From Phascolarctobacterium sp. (GTDB lineage Bacteria; Bacillota; Negativicutes; Acidaminococcales; Acidaminococcaceae), in contig NZ_JAUNOQ010000008.1 in NCBI RefSeq assembly GCF_030531065.1, positions 1-64,000 of the forward strand: DNA of 64,000 nt, read 5' to 3'. This document shows, piece by piece, positions 41,560 through 49,512 of the stretch. A program made the translations under genes and the position numbers. The first letter of the stretch is position 1. Each line of letters starts with the position of its first letter. The notes beneath the pieces were generated by a model. It saw only the letters and a program-made list of their open reading frames with translations. It searched no databases and had not been told where the DNA came from.

Positions 41560-41964
41560 TCATTCGCGGAAGGCGATAATCTTGCCGTCTTCCGTAAGAA
41601 TTTCCGCGCCCATCAAAGCGTCGATATTGGTGCCGACGGTAATTTCCACAGTACGCTCTAAAGTACCGTGACCGATTTCGGCGCCCATTTCCAAAGCTTC
41701 GGCTCTTTTCAGCTTAGCTTCGGCTTCCGCTTTAGCGGCGGTGCGTTTTTGTCTTTCGATGTCGATTTGCTCACGCAAAGCCGGCAGCATGCTCAAATCG
41801 TTGGCAGCCTGATGTAAAGCCTTTTTGGCCTGGAACTCAAATTGTTCCAAATCAAGCTCCATATTCTTTATAGTGTTTTGGAGATCTCCAATAATTTTCA
41901 ACTTCAAATCTTCAGTCACTTTCGCTTTGACAGCAACAGGAACCCTTACAGTCATTTTATCCAT
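41560..41964 (-). CDS. ylqD: YlqD family protein
   Basis: A 134-residue protein with a central coiled coil (about 25-90) and a small C-terminal beta domain, matching YlqD found between khpA and rimM in Firmicutes. Function unknown. Same strand and tight spacing indicate one transcript. Confidence 0.8.
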   Translation of the reverse strand: MDKMTVRVPVAVKAKVTEDLKLKIIGDLQNTIKNMELDLEQFEFQAKKALHQAANDLSMLPALREQIDIERQKRTAAKAEAEAKLKRAEALEMGAEIGHGTLERTVEITVGTNIDALMGAEILTEDGKIIAFRE

Positions 41965-41981
41965 AGTTATACCATCCTCAA

Positions 41982-42209
41982 TTATATAATCTCGACAATA
42001 ACCTTTACGTTTTCGCGGGTTGCCACTGCTTTCATCACAGTTCTGATAGCTTTGGCGATGCGGCCCTGTTTTCCGATAACCTTACCCATATCTTCAGAAG
42101 CGACATGGAGGCGGAGTACCGTAGTTGTTCCGGTAATTTCCTCCTCCACTGCAACTGCAGAGGGATCACTTACAAGAGACTTGGCCATTATTTCTACCAA
42201 TTCCTTCAT
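41982..42209 (-). CDS. khpA: KH-domain RNA-binding protein KhpA
   Basis: A 75-residue single KH domain with GKQG (in VIGKQGRIAKAIR). In Firmicutes KhpA works with KhpB in RNA binding and cell-division control. I use ATG 42209, about 10 nt after GAGGGG; the GTG at 42218 is too close to that site. Located between rpsP and ylqD. Confidence 0.93.
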   Translation of the reverse strand: MKELVEIMAKSLVSDPSAVAVEEEITGTTTVLRLHVASEDMGKVIGKQGRIAKAIRTVMKAVATRENVKVIVEII

Positions 42210-42229
42210 GTAGCTCACGCCCCTCTAAA

Positions 42230-42502
42230 TTATTTTGCTGCTTTAGCTTCAGCAAATTGCTTCATAATGCCGTTTTTGCTGAACAGGTTCTTAACGGTAT
42301 CGGTCGGCTGCGCGCCTTTGGACATCCAGTCCACAGCTTTTTCTGCGTCGATTTTTACGTTAGCCGGATTAACGGTGGAATCGTAATAACCGATGGATTC
42401 GATGAATCTGCCGTCACGAGGAGAACGAGCGTCTGCTACAACGATACGATAAAAAGGAGCTTTTTTAGCGCCCATACGTTTTAAACGAATTTTAACTGCC
42501 AT
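42230..42502 (-). CDS. rpsP: 30S ribosomal protein S16
   Basis: A 90-residue bS16: [33 protein letters not shown] and the [14 protein letters not shown] tail. Assembly protein of the 30S body. ATG 42502 follows AAGGAGG; the upstream GTG overlaps the ribosome site. Confidence 0.97.
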   Translation of the reverse strand: MAVKIRLKRMGAKKAPFYRIVVADARSPRDGRFIESIGYYDSTVNPANVKIDAEKAVDWMSKGAQPTDTVKNLFSKNGIMKQFAEAKAAK

Positions 42503-42552
42503 GTTGATTTTCACCTCCTTAAACTAATCTTACACAACATGGAACTTTTTTA

Positions 42553-43899
42553 TTAGTGTCCAAAGGGAAGCTTAAAGCCGCCCTTGGAAGCAAACTTAGC
42601 CATACCCTGCATCCGCTTCATCATCTTTTTGCTTTCTTCAAAATTTTTCAGAAGCTTATTAACGTCCTGCACGCGCATACCGCAGCCCTGAGCGATGCGT
42701 TTGCGGCGGCTGCCGTTAATGATGTCGGGATTACGTCTTTCTTTCAGCGTCATGGAACGAATGATGGCCTCGATGCGGTCAAATTCCTTTTCGTCCACCT
42801 TGGCTTCCTTCAGCTTTTGGCTGATGCCGCCCATACCGGGAATCAAGCCCAGAATAGTTTCCAACGAGCCCAGCTTCTTCACCTGCTGCATCTGCTCCAA
42901 AAACTGCTCCAGGGTAAATTCATCCTTGCGCAGCTTCTTTTCCATCTCCAGCGCTTTGGCCAAATCGGTAGTGGACTGAATTTTTTCCACCAAAGTCAGG
43001 ATATCGCCCATGCCCAGAATACGGGAAGCCATACGGTCGGGATGGAAAGGCTCCAAAGCGTCCAGCTTTTCGCCCAAGCCAATCAATTTTACCGGCTTGC
43101 CGGTTACCGCCTTCACAGACAGCACAGCACCGCCGCGGGCGTCGCCGTCCAGCTTGGTTACGATTAAGCCGTCGATGCCCAGCTCGCTGTTAAAGCTTTC
43201 GGCAACGGTTACGGCGTCCTGACCGGTCATCGCGTCGACAACCAGAAGAATTTCCTGCGGATTAACCGCGCCTTTAATATTGCGCAGCTCGTCCATCAGC
43301 TCTTCGTTAATATGTAAACGGCCTGCGGTATCGATAATAATCGTATCGCACGCCAGGCTATGCGCCTTTTCCAAGGATTTCTGCGCAATTTCTACGGGAG
43401 AAACCTGGTCGCCCATAGTGAAAACGGGCACGTTGAGCTGTTCGCCCAAAACCTGCAGCTGGGTAATTGCGGCGGGACGGTAAACGTCGCCTGCAACCAG
43501 CAAGGGTCTTTTCTTTTTGCGCTTTAAATAATTGGCCAGCTTGCCGGCGGTCGTAGTCTTGCCCGCGCCCTGCAGGCCCACCAGCATGATAATAGTCGGC
43601 GGCTTGGGAGCCACGGCCAGCTTGCTTTGCGTACCGCCCAAAAGCTCGATCAATTCCTCGTTGACGATTTTAATAATCTGCTGGTGCGGGTTCAGCCCCT
43701 CGCTGACTTCCGAGCCCAAAGCGCGCTCCTTCACGCGGGAAACGAAATCCTTAACCACTTTGAAGTTTACGTCGGCCTCCAGCAAAGCCATGCGCACCTC
43801 GCGCAGAGGAGCCTTTAAATCCTCCTCCGTTAGCTTACCGCTGCCACGAAACATCTTTAACGCATTTTGTAATCTTTCGGATAAACTTTCAAACGCCAT
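42553..43899 (-). CDS. ffh: Signal recognition particle protein Ffh
   Basis: A 448-residue SRP GTPase. It has an N domain (1-~90), then a G domain with GLQGAGKTTTAGKLA (about 107-121), DTAGR and TKLDGDARGG. A methionine-rich M domain (from about 300) has the RRKRIAQGCGMRVQDVN RNA-binding motif. It targets nascent membrane and secreted proteins. Six bp after ylxM. Confidence 0.97.
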   Translation of the reverse strand: MAFESLSERLQNALKMFRGSGKLTEEDLKAPLREVRMALLEADVNFKVVKDFVSRVKERALGSEVSEGLNPHQQIIKIVNEELIELLGGTQSKLAVAPKPPTIIMLVGLQGAGKTTTAGKLANYLKRKKKRPLLVAGDVYRPAAITQLQVLGEQLNVPVFTMGDQVSPVEIAQKSLEKAHSLACDTIIIDTAGRLHINEELMDELRNIKGAVNPQEILLVVDAMTGQDAVTVAESFNSELGIDGLIVTKLDGDARGGAVLSVKAVTGKPVKLIGLGEKLDALEPFHPDRMASRILGMGDILTLVEKIQSTTDLAKALEMEKKLRKDEFTLEQFLEQMQQVKKLGSLETILGLIPGMGGISQKLKEAKVDEKEFDRIEAIIRSMTLKERRNPDIINGSRRKRIAQGCGMRVQDVNKLLKNFEESKKMMKRMQGMAKFASKGGFKLPFGH

Positions 43900-43904
43900 C
43901 TTTT

Positions 43905-44258
43905 TTACCTACCTTCGCCGCAGATTTCTTGCAGAATCCTGACGGCTTCGTCTTTTTTCTCTCTATCGTCACAGCCCAAAAGGCTCACAACCTCGTGCAG
44001 CCTTTGGTGCAGCTTCTCCTCTTGCGCCAGCACGCCCAAAGCCAGCTCGTAGCGCTCCAGAATCTGCTCTACTCTTTTCAGCAGGTCATGCACAGCCTGA
44101 CGGGAAACGCCCAGCTCCTCGGAAATTTCACTCAAGGATAAATCGTCGTAAAAATATAAGCTCAGGCAGGCGCGCTGCTTGTCCGTAAGCAAGCTGCCGT
44201 AAATGTCAAACAGCCTGCCCAAACGCATACGCTGTTCAAAAATTTCTTCCGCTGACAT
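43905..44258 (-). CDS. ylxM: YlxM family HTH protein (UPF0122)
   Basis: A 117-residue sigma-region-4-like HTH protein (YGSLLTDKQRACLSLYFYDDLSLSEISEELG, split over residues 20-50). In Firmicutes it precedes ffh and is thought to modulate SRP function. ATG 44258 is chosen because the longer frame begins upstream of the promoter's start region and lacks a ribosome site. First gene of the ffh-rpsP block. Confidence 0.92.
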   Translation of the reverse strand: MSAEEIFEQRMRLGRLFDIYGSLLTDKQRACLSLYFYDDLSLSEISEELGVSRQAVHDLLKRVEQILERYELALGVLAQEEKLHQRLHEVVSLLGCDDREKKDEAVRILQEICGEGR

Positions 44259-44292
44259 AATCCTACCTCGACACAATTTACTCGACTTTGAT

Positions 44293-44321
44293 AGTATACT
44301 CGAAGCCGCCAGCTTTGTCAA
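44293..44321 (-). promoter_or_regulatory. Promoter of the ylxM-ffh operon
   Basis: TTGACA (44316-44321), a 17-bp spacer and TATACT (44293-44298) on the minus strand. The transcript would start close to the ylxM ribosome site. Confidence 0.82.
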
Positions 44322-44745
44322 GTATTTTTACTTGTCAAAAGCGAAATAAACGGCAAGAATAAAATTCACAAAAAGTTTGCAATTTGCATGGTATGATTTT
44401 GGGCAAAATTTGGCTTTTATATATAGAGCTTCTTTTTTTCTCCTCTTTCTTTTAAAAATGTCCTTGACAAAGGGTACAGTTTAATTCTACTAGAATTTAC
44501 GTTAGTAAACTCTTCCTTCAGTAAAGTAAATATTTATACTAACCTACGGTAGAACTAATATAAGCTGCGCCCTTATACTGTATATACTGTACCCATAGTC
44601 GTGGACAGTGTAAGAACGTAACGCTCACGCCGACCAAATCCGCCATATGGTAAAGCATGAATATCATCGAAAAAATATTAACGAACATTCTTTCCACTAA
44701 CGTTTCGTTACCCCAAGGACTGCTTCCGCCCTTCTTTATAACGAA
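44322..44745. other. Structured intergenic region, no credible gene
   Basis: AT-rich, without a convincing gene. It contains a TTGACA at 44464-44469, a perfect 15-bp palindrome AATTCTA-C-TAGAATT (44483-44497), a dyad GTTAGTA/TACTAAC and an enclosing dyad GGGTACAG (about 44472) / CTGTACCC (about 44586). The open frame at 44539-44763 (74 residues) has no ribosome site or family. Confidence 0.5.
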
Positions 44746-44876
44746 TCTATTTACCAAAATCAAATTTTTTTCAAAATTGGTAAACAGAAGCTGAATTTTT
44801 AGAGTACCCTTGCGTTACAAGAAAATCACCTTTGATTCAAATATTTGTTTCCCATCGCGTTTCACGATAGGAAAGA
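44746..44876. repeat. 130-bp direct repeat, downstream copy
   Basis: Begins TCTATTTACCAAAATC and ends with the palindrome TTTCCCATCG..CGATAGGAAA (44847-44876). It matches 46124-46257 with scattered changes. The TTTACCAA/TTGGTAAA dyad lies at 44750-44783. Confidence 0.75.
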
Positions 44877-44900
44877 AAAACGCCTTGAAATATTTTATAT

Positions 44901-46094
44901 TTATGCCAGGAGCCATTCTGCAATATCAATTATTCTTACGCCTTCATACTGATATTCATTATGCCGTGTCCGCGCAACCAGCATTTTAGGATAAGCGTCT
45001 TTAATATGCAATAAGGGAGCCAGTTCGCGTACAAAAGTTTTTTCATTCTCAATATTATCGGAAACCTGAATATATATTTTTTCATTACGCTTGATGGCAA
45101 CAAAATCAATTTCTTTTTTGTAAAGAACGCCTGCATAAACTTCATAACCTCTGCGCAGCAGCTCTATCGCGACAATATTTTCCAACATCCGTCCATAATC
45201 CATATTCTTTGTTCCCAGCTTTGCATAGCGAAAGGTGTGGTCGCTCAAATAATATTTATCGTTGCTAGCAAGATACTTTTTGCCCTTAATATCGTATCTG
45301 CGAATTTTATAAAAAGCGAAAGCATTGCACAAATACTGCATATAAGCGCTGACGGTTACATGATTAACCTTTTCCTTTAAGCCGCTTAACGCGCTAGTAA
45401 TACTTCGCGCTGAAGAAAGATTGGCTATGTTATCCAGCAAAAAATCAATTATCTTTTCCATAAGCTGCATATTGCGAAGCTTATATTTTTTACGAATATC
45501 CCTGACGATAAGCGTATCGAAAACGTCTGCAATATAATCCAGCTTTGCTTCCTGGTCTTTATACAAATATGAACCCGCCATGCCGCCCTCGAGCAGATAC
45601 CTATCAAAAGCGCCGTACTTGTCGCCGTAATTAAAATACTGCATATATTCGCTGAACGAAAACGGGAACACCTTAATTTCAAATGTTCTCCCGGTAAACA
45701 GCGTAGCCAAGTCGGAACTTAACAAAAATGCATTGGAGCCAGTAATATAAATATCATATTTTTCCGCAGAATGCAGACTGTTTATCGCTTTTTCAAAGCC
45801 CCTGCACATCTGCACTTCATCGATAAAAACAAAATTCTGCTTTTTTTGAACATATTTTGCTTTTATATAATCATATAAGGCTTTATACTCCAGTAAGCCG
45901 TCAAACTCCAGTAAATTAAAATTTATATGAATTATGTTGCAGTCAGGGCAATGGGCTTCTATATATTCTTTAAAAGCTTCCAGTAATTTAGATTTACCGC
46001 TGCGGCGAACCCCGGTAATAACTTTTATATCCGGCGTTCCAATTACGTTAATCATTTTTTCCAAATATTGGATACGTTCAATCAGCTTCATCAT
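44901..46094 (-). CDS. AAA ATPase with DUF4143 domain
   Basis: A 397-residue protein with Walker A GVRRSGKSK (28-36), Walker B FVFIDEVQM (about 92-100) and the ITGSNAFLLSSDLATLFTGR sensor segment. A C-terminal DUF4143 nuclease-like domain includes NMDYGRMLENIVAIELLRRGYEVY and KKEIDFVA. These AAA_14/DUF4143 ATPases are widespread and often multi-copy, with roles suggested in defence or mobile elements but not settled. The gene stands alone between two direct repeats, with a promoter over an inverted repeat. Confidence 0.85.
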   Translation of the reverse strand: MMKLIERIQYLEKMINVIGTPDIKVITGVRRSGKSKLLEAFKEYIEAHCPDCNIIHINFNLLEFDGLLEYKALYDYIKAKYVQKKQNFVFIDEVQMCRGFEKAINSLHSAEKYDIYITGSNAFLLSSDLATLFTGRTFEIKVFPFSFSEYMQYFNYGDKYGAFDRYLLEGGMAGSYLYKDQEAKLDYIADVFDTLIVRDIRKKYKLRNMQLMEKIIDFLLDNIANLSSARSITSALSGLKEKVNHVTVSAYMQYLCNAFAFYKIRRYDIKGKKYLASNDKYYLSDHTFRYAKLGTKNMDYGRMLENIVAIELLRRGYEVYAGVLYKKEIDFVAIKRNEKIYIQVSDNIENEKTFVRELAPLLHIKDAYPKMLVARTRHNEYQYEGVRIIDIAEWLLA

Positions 46095-46112
46095 TCACCA
46101 CCTCGCAAGTAT

Positions 46113-46162
46113 AGTATACTAATTCTATTTACCAAAATCAATTTTTTTTCAAAACTGGTAAA
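46113..46162 (-). promoter_or_regulatory. Promoter and operator-like dyad of the DUF4143 ATPase
   Basis: TTGATT (46136-46141), a 17-bp spacer and TATACT (46113-46118) on the minus strand. The -35 lies inside the dyad TTTACCA (46128-46134) / TGGTAAA (46156-46162), a plausible repressor site. Confidence 0.65.
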
Positions 46163-46257
46163 CAGAAGCAGCTATTTTTTTGGAGTAACCTTGCGTTAAG
46201 GGAAAAGCATTTTTGATTTAAACATTCGTTTCCTATCGCGTTTCAATATAGGAAGCA
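46124..46257. repeat. 130-bp direct repeat, upstream copy
   Basis: The same order of blocks as 44746-44876: TTTACC dyad, AAACAGAAGC, GAGTA.CCTTGCGTTA, GATT.AAA.ATT.GTTTCC and a terminal palindrome (46228-46255). The orientation is the same, so the ATPase gene is bracketed by direct repeats. Confidence 0.75.
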
Positions 46258-46436
46258 AGCTCTGTATTATTTTTTGCTAACATCTTTTTCGAGTATCGTT
46301 TCGTTCCAGAAAGTGCGCAGCCGCCGACTACGGCTGCCCCATGCTGGTGAGCTGCTACCCACTTATGAATGAGAAAAATATTAGCGTCTAAAAGATTTTG
46401 CCACCGCACCTACTTATGCAGCTATAGAAATACAAA
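46258..46436. other. Intergenic stretch with a GC hairpin
   Basis: No gene seen. GCAGCCG (46317-46323) and CGGCTGC (46331-46337) form a 7-bp hairpin without a T-run. Confidence 0.4.
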
Positions 46437-46470
46437 ACCGGAAGCGCAGATTATGGTTTTCGCTCCCGGT
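46437..46470 (-). terminator. Terminator of the five-gene operon
   Basis: ACCGGAAGCG (46437-46446) and CGCTCCCGGT (46461-46470) pair with one mismatch, with a TTTTG run on the minus strand, about 20 bp beyond the last gene. Confidence 0.7.
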
Positions 46471-46490
46471 GATTAAACTATGATATTATC

Positions 46491-46928
46491 TTACAACTTC
46501 TTCACATTATGTCCGCCAAAGATATTAGCATGGCTTTCTCCTACCTTTACTCCATTTTCAAAAAGGTCTTGCCCGCCAAAAATATTAGCATGCGTTTCAG
46601 CCACTTTTGTTCCATTTTGGTAAATATCCTGCCCACCGAAGATATTTTGATGTGTTTCTTGCACCAAATTTCCCATGGTATCATGCAAATTTTGCCCGCC
46701 AAAGATATTTGCCTGCGTATGTCCTAGCATACCTCCATCGTTATCGATAATATCCTGACCACCTAAAATATTTGCCTGCGTGTGACCCAGCATACTACCG
46801 TTATGATCTATAATATCCATCCCTCCGAACACATTACTGTGAGTAGAAAAATCGTCATGAGCAGTAAAGCCTTTATCAATATCGTCCATACCGTCGTCAA
46901 AGCCGTAGTCCATATCGTCAAAATCCAT
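46491..46928 (-). CDS. Tandem-repeat protein with NIFGGQ motif
   Basis: A 145-residue protein. The acidic, Asp/Met-rich start (MDFDDMDYGFDDGMDD) is followed by six tandem units of about 20-21 residues, each containing (A/Q/S)N(I/V)(F/L)GGxD/N and a G..(L/V)..T/SH segment (about residues 30-145). Such repeats probably fold as stacked beta hairpins. The function is unknown. I use ATG 46928, 8 nt after AAGGAG. It is last in an operon of unrecognised zinc-ribbon and membrane proteins. No signal peptide. Confidence 0.75.
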   Translation of the reverse strand: MDFDDMDYGFDDGMDDIDKGFTAHDDFSTHSNVFGGMDIIDHNGSMLGHTQANILGGQDIIDNDGGMLGHTQANIFGGQNLHDTMGNLVQETHQNIFGGQDIYQNGTKVAETHANIFGGQDLFENGVKVGESHANIFGGHNVKKL

Positions 46929-46963
46929 TTTCATTGCTCCTTCCTGCAATTACGCACAAAAAA

Positions 46964-48286
46964 TTATTTCTTAAAATACTCGCCTAACGGATGCAATTCC
47001 ATATTATTCTTTTTAATAACGTCTACAATGCTATTGATTGCAGGACACAAATAATTGACTGCCAATTCATCCTGCATGATAGTATTGATCTCGCCGCAGG
47101 CACCTACAAAATCTTCAGTCAAAGATGTCCATTCATCTAATAACGAACCATAGGTATCCCATAATTTATTCCTTAATTCTTGTAATTTCGAATCGGCTTC
47201 AAAAAAATTATAGCCTTCTCTTATGCCATTTAATATTCCCAATGGCCCCGACACTATAGCTAAACCTAAAGAAAGTGCGCCTTTTTTTAATACTTCCTCG
47301 CCACTAGTCTTTTTATTTAATTCCATAACATTATTAGCCAAGCGAGTACATTCGTCTGCTTTTCTAATAAGCAAGCCTATTTTGCTGTAGAGAAGTCTAG
47401 TTTTGTCTAAGATTTTATTCTCTACTATTTTTCTAAACTTATTTTTTTGCTCTACAGTAGGATACATATTATGCAAAGCACCGATATTATGCATTCGTAT
47501 AGCGTTATCTAAAAATCTAGTATATGTTTCATCTATCCACCCGGAATATCTAGCCGCAATAGCGCCAATATCCGCCTGAATTTTATCAGCTTCCATCAAG
47601 CTTATATATTTAAGCACCATATACTCCATGCCGATATTTCCACCGTACTTATCCTCTATCATTTTTATTTTTCGTTCTAAAGTTTTTCTTGTGCCATCAT
47701 CAGCATTACTAAGTTCATCATTTAATTCATTATATTGATCAAAATCCTTACTCCATTCATAGAAAAACTTTTGGCTCTTATACCTTCTTTGTCCCATAGT
47801 ATTGTAAAAATACATATCTGTTGCTAAAAATCCAGCTAAATTAGCATATTCAGAAATTGGATTAGTTTCTTTATCTTCTTCATCTACTAGAGAAAGTATG
47901 GTATTTTCAACCCCTTCTTCTTCAGCAGTCTTAGCAATCCCCAACCATAACGTGTTGATTCCTAAATAATAGTTTAAAGAATATGTTTTATCAGGATAGT
48001 TTTCTCCTACATACTCATCTAATAATATTCCCTTCTCGAAATCAGCTTCATCATAAACATATTTATAGTAAAGTCGTTCGTATTCTTCTTGGCTACCGTC
48101 AAAAATTTTTATTTCAGACGGTAACTCGTTAGAAGATTGAGCTTTTGATTTATTTTTTTCATTATTGTTTAAAGGTTGCTTTGCTGTTGACTGCGTTGAA
48201 TTCTGCAAAACAGACAAATCAAAGCCGCAATTAAAACAAAATTTAAAATCGTCGCTAACATTAGTGCCACATTTCGGACAAAACAT
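46964..48286 (-). CDS. Zinc-ribbon protein with long helical domain
   Basis: A 440-residue protein. The N-terminus is a zinc ribbon (CPKCG at 3-7 and CFNCG at 17-21), then a Ser/Asn/Lys linker (about 30-55) and a large acidic helical domain. Near residues 340-360 is a glycine-rich hydrophobic helix (LSLGLAIVSGPLGILNGI) long enough to touch or insert in a membrane. I recognise no named family. It is preceded by a tail-anchored protein on the same strand 34 bp away. Confidence 0.75.
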   Translation of the reverse strand: MFCPKCGTNVSDDFKFCFNCGFDLSVLQNSTQSTAKQPLNNNEKNKSKAQSSNELPSEIKIFDGSQEEYERLYYKYVYDEADFEKGILLDEYVGENYPDKTYSLNYYLGINTLWLGIAKTAEEEGVENTILSLVDEEDKETNPISEYANLAGFLATDMYFYNTMGQRRYKSQKFFYEWSKDFDQYNELNDELSNADDGTRKTLERKIKMIEDKYGGNIGMEYMVLKYISLMEADKIQADIGAIAARYSGWIDETYTRFLDNAIRMHNIGALHNMYPTVEQKNKFRKIVENKILDKTRLLYSKIGLLIRKADECTRLANNVMELNKKTSGEEVLKKGALSLGLAIVSGPLGILNGIREGYNFFEADSKLQELRNKLWDTYGSLLDEWTSLTEDFVGACGEINTIMQDELAVNYLCPAINSIVDVIKKNNMELHPLGEYFKK

Positions 48287-48320
48287 GATTATTGCTCCCT
48301 TCTCAAAAAGTCAATTTCTA

Positions 48321-48878
48321 TTATTTATTAAAATACTTGCCGTACAATACATACCCCGCATACCCAGCCGCAGTCAATACCAATAACGCTGTCACAACTT
48401 TCGGCGTAAATATCTTATCTACCAGCAAACGTTTCTCTTCGTCTACGACGATATACCTCACATCGTCTTCTTTGTTCAGATAACGAAAAGTCAAAGCTTT
48501 TCCTTCAGCGCAATACTTACCAAAAATATTTAGCCTTACAGAATAAGCATCCTGCGCTAAAATATCCTGCACGAGTAGCAAAAGTTTTTCGTTAAATTCT
48601 TCAAGAAACTCTTTGCTGTTTAGCCTTTTTTTATTAGCAAAAAATTTAATTTCTATATCCGTCAGGCCGTAAACCAAATCAACCTCTAAAAATTCATATC
48701 CTTGCCGAATACGCTTCACCGCTTCTTTTATCGGCTTAATCTTGCTATTGTCCAAAGCGGCGGCAGCATTATGCAGCGGCGCGGTGATTAAGATATTGCC
48801 GGATAGCGTTAATACATTATCGCCAAAATTATTTTGTAATTTGCGTATAAATCCGTCAAGCTTCATATTTTTCACCAT
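48321..48878 (-). CDS. Tail-anchored protein of unknown function
   Basis: A 185-residue protein, mostly soluble alpha/beta (VDLVYGLTDIEIKFF, EFNEKLLLLVQDIL). A single C-terminal hydrophobic segment follows (VVTALLVLTAAGYAGYVLYG, about 161-180), so the bulk should face the cytoplasm. It overlaps the upstream gene by 23 bp. ATG 48878 or ATG 48866 could be the start; the latter has GGTGA close by. No family recognised. Confidence 0.7.
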   Translation of the reverse strand: MVKNMKLDGFIRKLQNNFGDNVLTLSGNILITAPLHNAAAALDNSKIKPIKEAVKRIRQGYEFLEVDLVYGLTDIEIKFFANKKRLNSKEFLEEFNEKLLLLVQDILAQDAYSVRLNIFGKYCAEGKALTFRYLNKEDDVRYIVVDEEKRLLVDKIFTPKVVTALLVLTAAGYAGYVLYGKYFNK

Positions 48879-49419
48879 CGCTAATATTTTCCTTTGTTTC
48901 CGTAGCCTTTGGCAAATCGCTTCTACAATACTTGCATTTCACAGCGTCAGAACGAATAAGCTCCTTACAAAATGGACACTCCACCATTTTTACTTCTTCT
49001 AACTCCGCGCCGCAATAACGGCATTTAATCGCGCTTCGCTTAATCGTTTCACCGCAGGCAGGGCATTGCTTAGTGCCGCCGTCGCTCAAAAGATTAGAAT
49101 TAGTGTTCGTCGAAGCGTTGAGCTGTTTTTCCGGCTCCACAACATTTTCCAACACCTGTACTCTTTCTTCCACGCGATTGATTTTTTCCTTAAACTCCCT
49201 TTCGTTGACTGCAACGCGCTCTTTGACCTGCTGCGCTTCCATTTGCGTTTTTACTACGCTGTCTTCCTGCTTTTTATCCTTCATCATAGCCAAAGCAAGC
49301 CCGGCCAGCAGCGGGCTTATAACGAAAGAAAGCAGACCCCATAAAAGCGGGCTGCGCCCTCTTTGCTCCGCCCAATAGCCCACAGCGCCGCAAAACATTA
49401 ACCAAATAATAACTTCCAA
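48856..49419 (-). CDS. Membrane protein with coiled coil and two zinc ribbons
   Basis: A 187-residue protein. Two short N-terminal hydrophobic segments (about 3-20 and 25-47) are followed by a coiled coil (about 55-95) and two C-terminal zinc ribbons (CPACGETI...CRYCG at about 118-135 and CPFCKELI...CKYC at about 146-163). The pattern resembles short YqaE/PLDc_N-like membrane starts joined to zinc ribbons. The function is unknown. Belongs to the same operon as the other zinc-ribbon protein. Confidence 0.75.
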   Translation of the reverse strand: MEVIIWLMFCGAVGYWAEQRGRSPLLWGLLSFVISPLLAGLALAMMKDKKQEDSVVKTQMEAQQVKERVAVNEREFKEKINRVEERVQVLENVVEPEKQLNASTNTNSNLLSDGGTKQCPACGETIKRSAIKCRYCGAELEEVKMVECPFCKELIRSDAVKCKYCRSDLPKATETKENISDGEKYEA

Positions 49420-49512
49420 TTACGTCAACCTCCTTAAATGCTTTTCTAATACCGACATTGGTTTGAAGAAAGAGTTTCTATAATATACCTCCCCAAGTTC
49501 TAATCATAATAA

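Noticed and set aside
44539-44763. A 74-residue open frame on the minus strand
   Set aside because: No ribosome site, no recognisable domain, and it runs through palindromic and repeat sequence.
46500-46840. Regularly spaced repeats that resemble a CRISPR array
   Set aside because: The periodicity of about 60-63 bp is in frame, the units differ, and they encode the NIFGGQ protein repeats.
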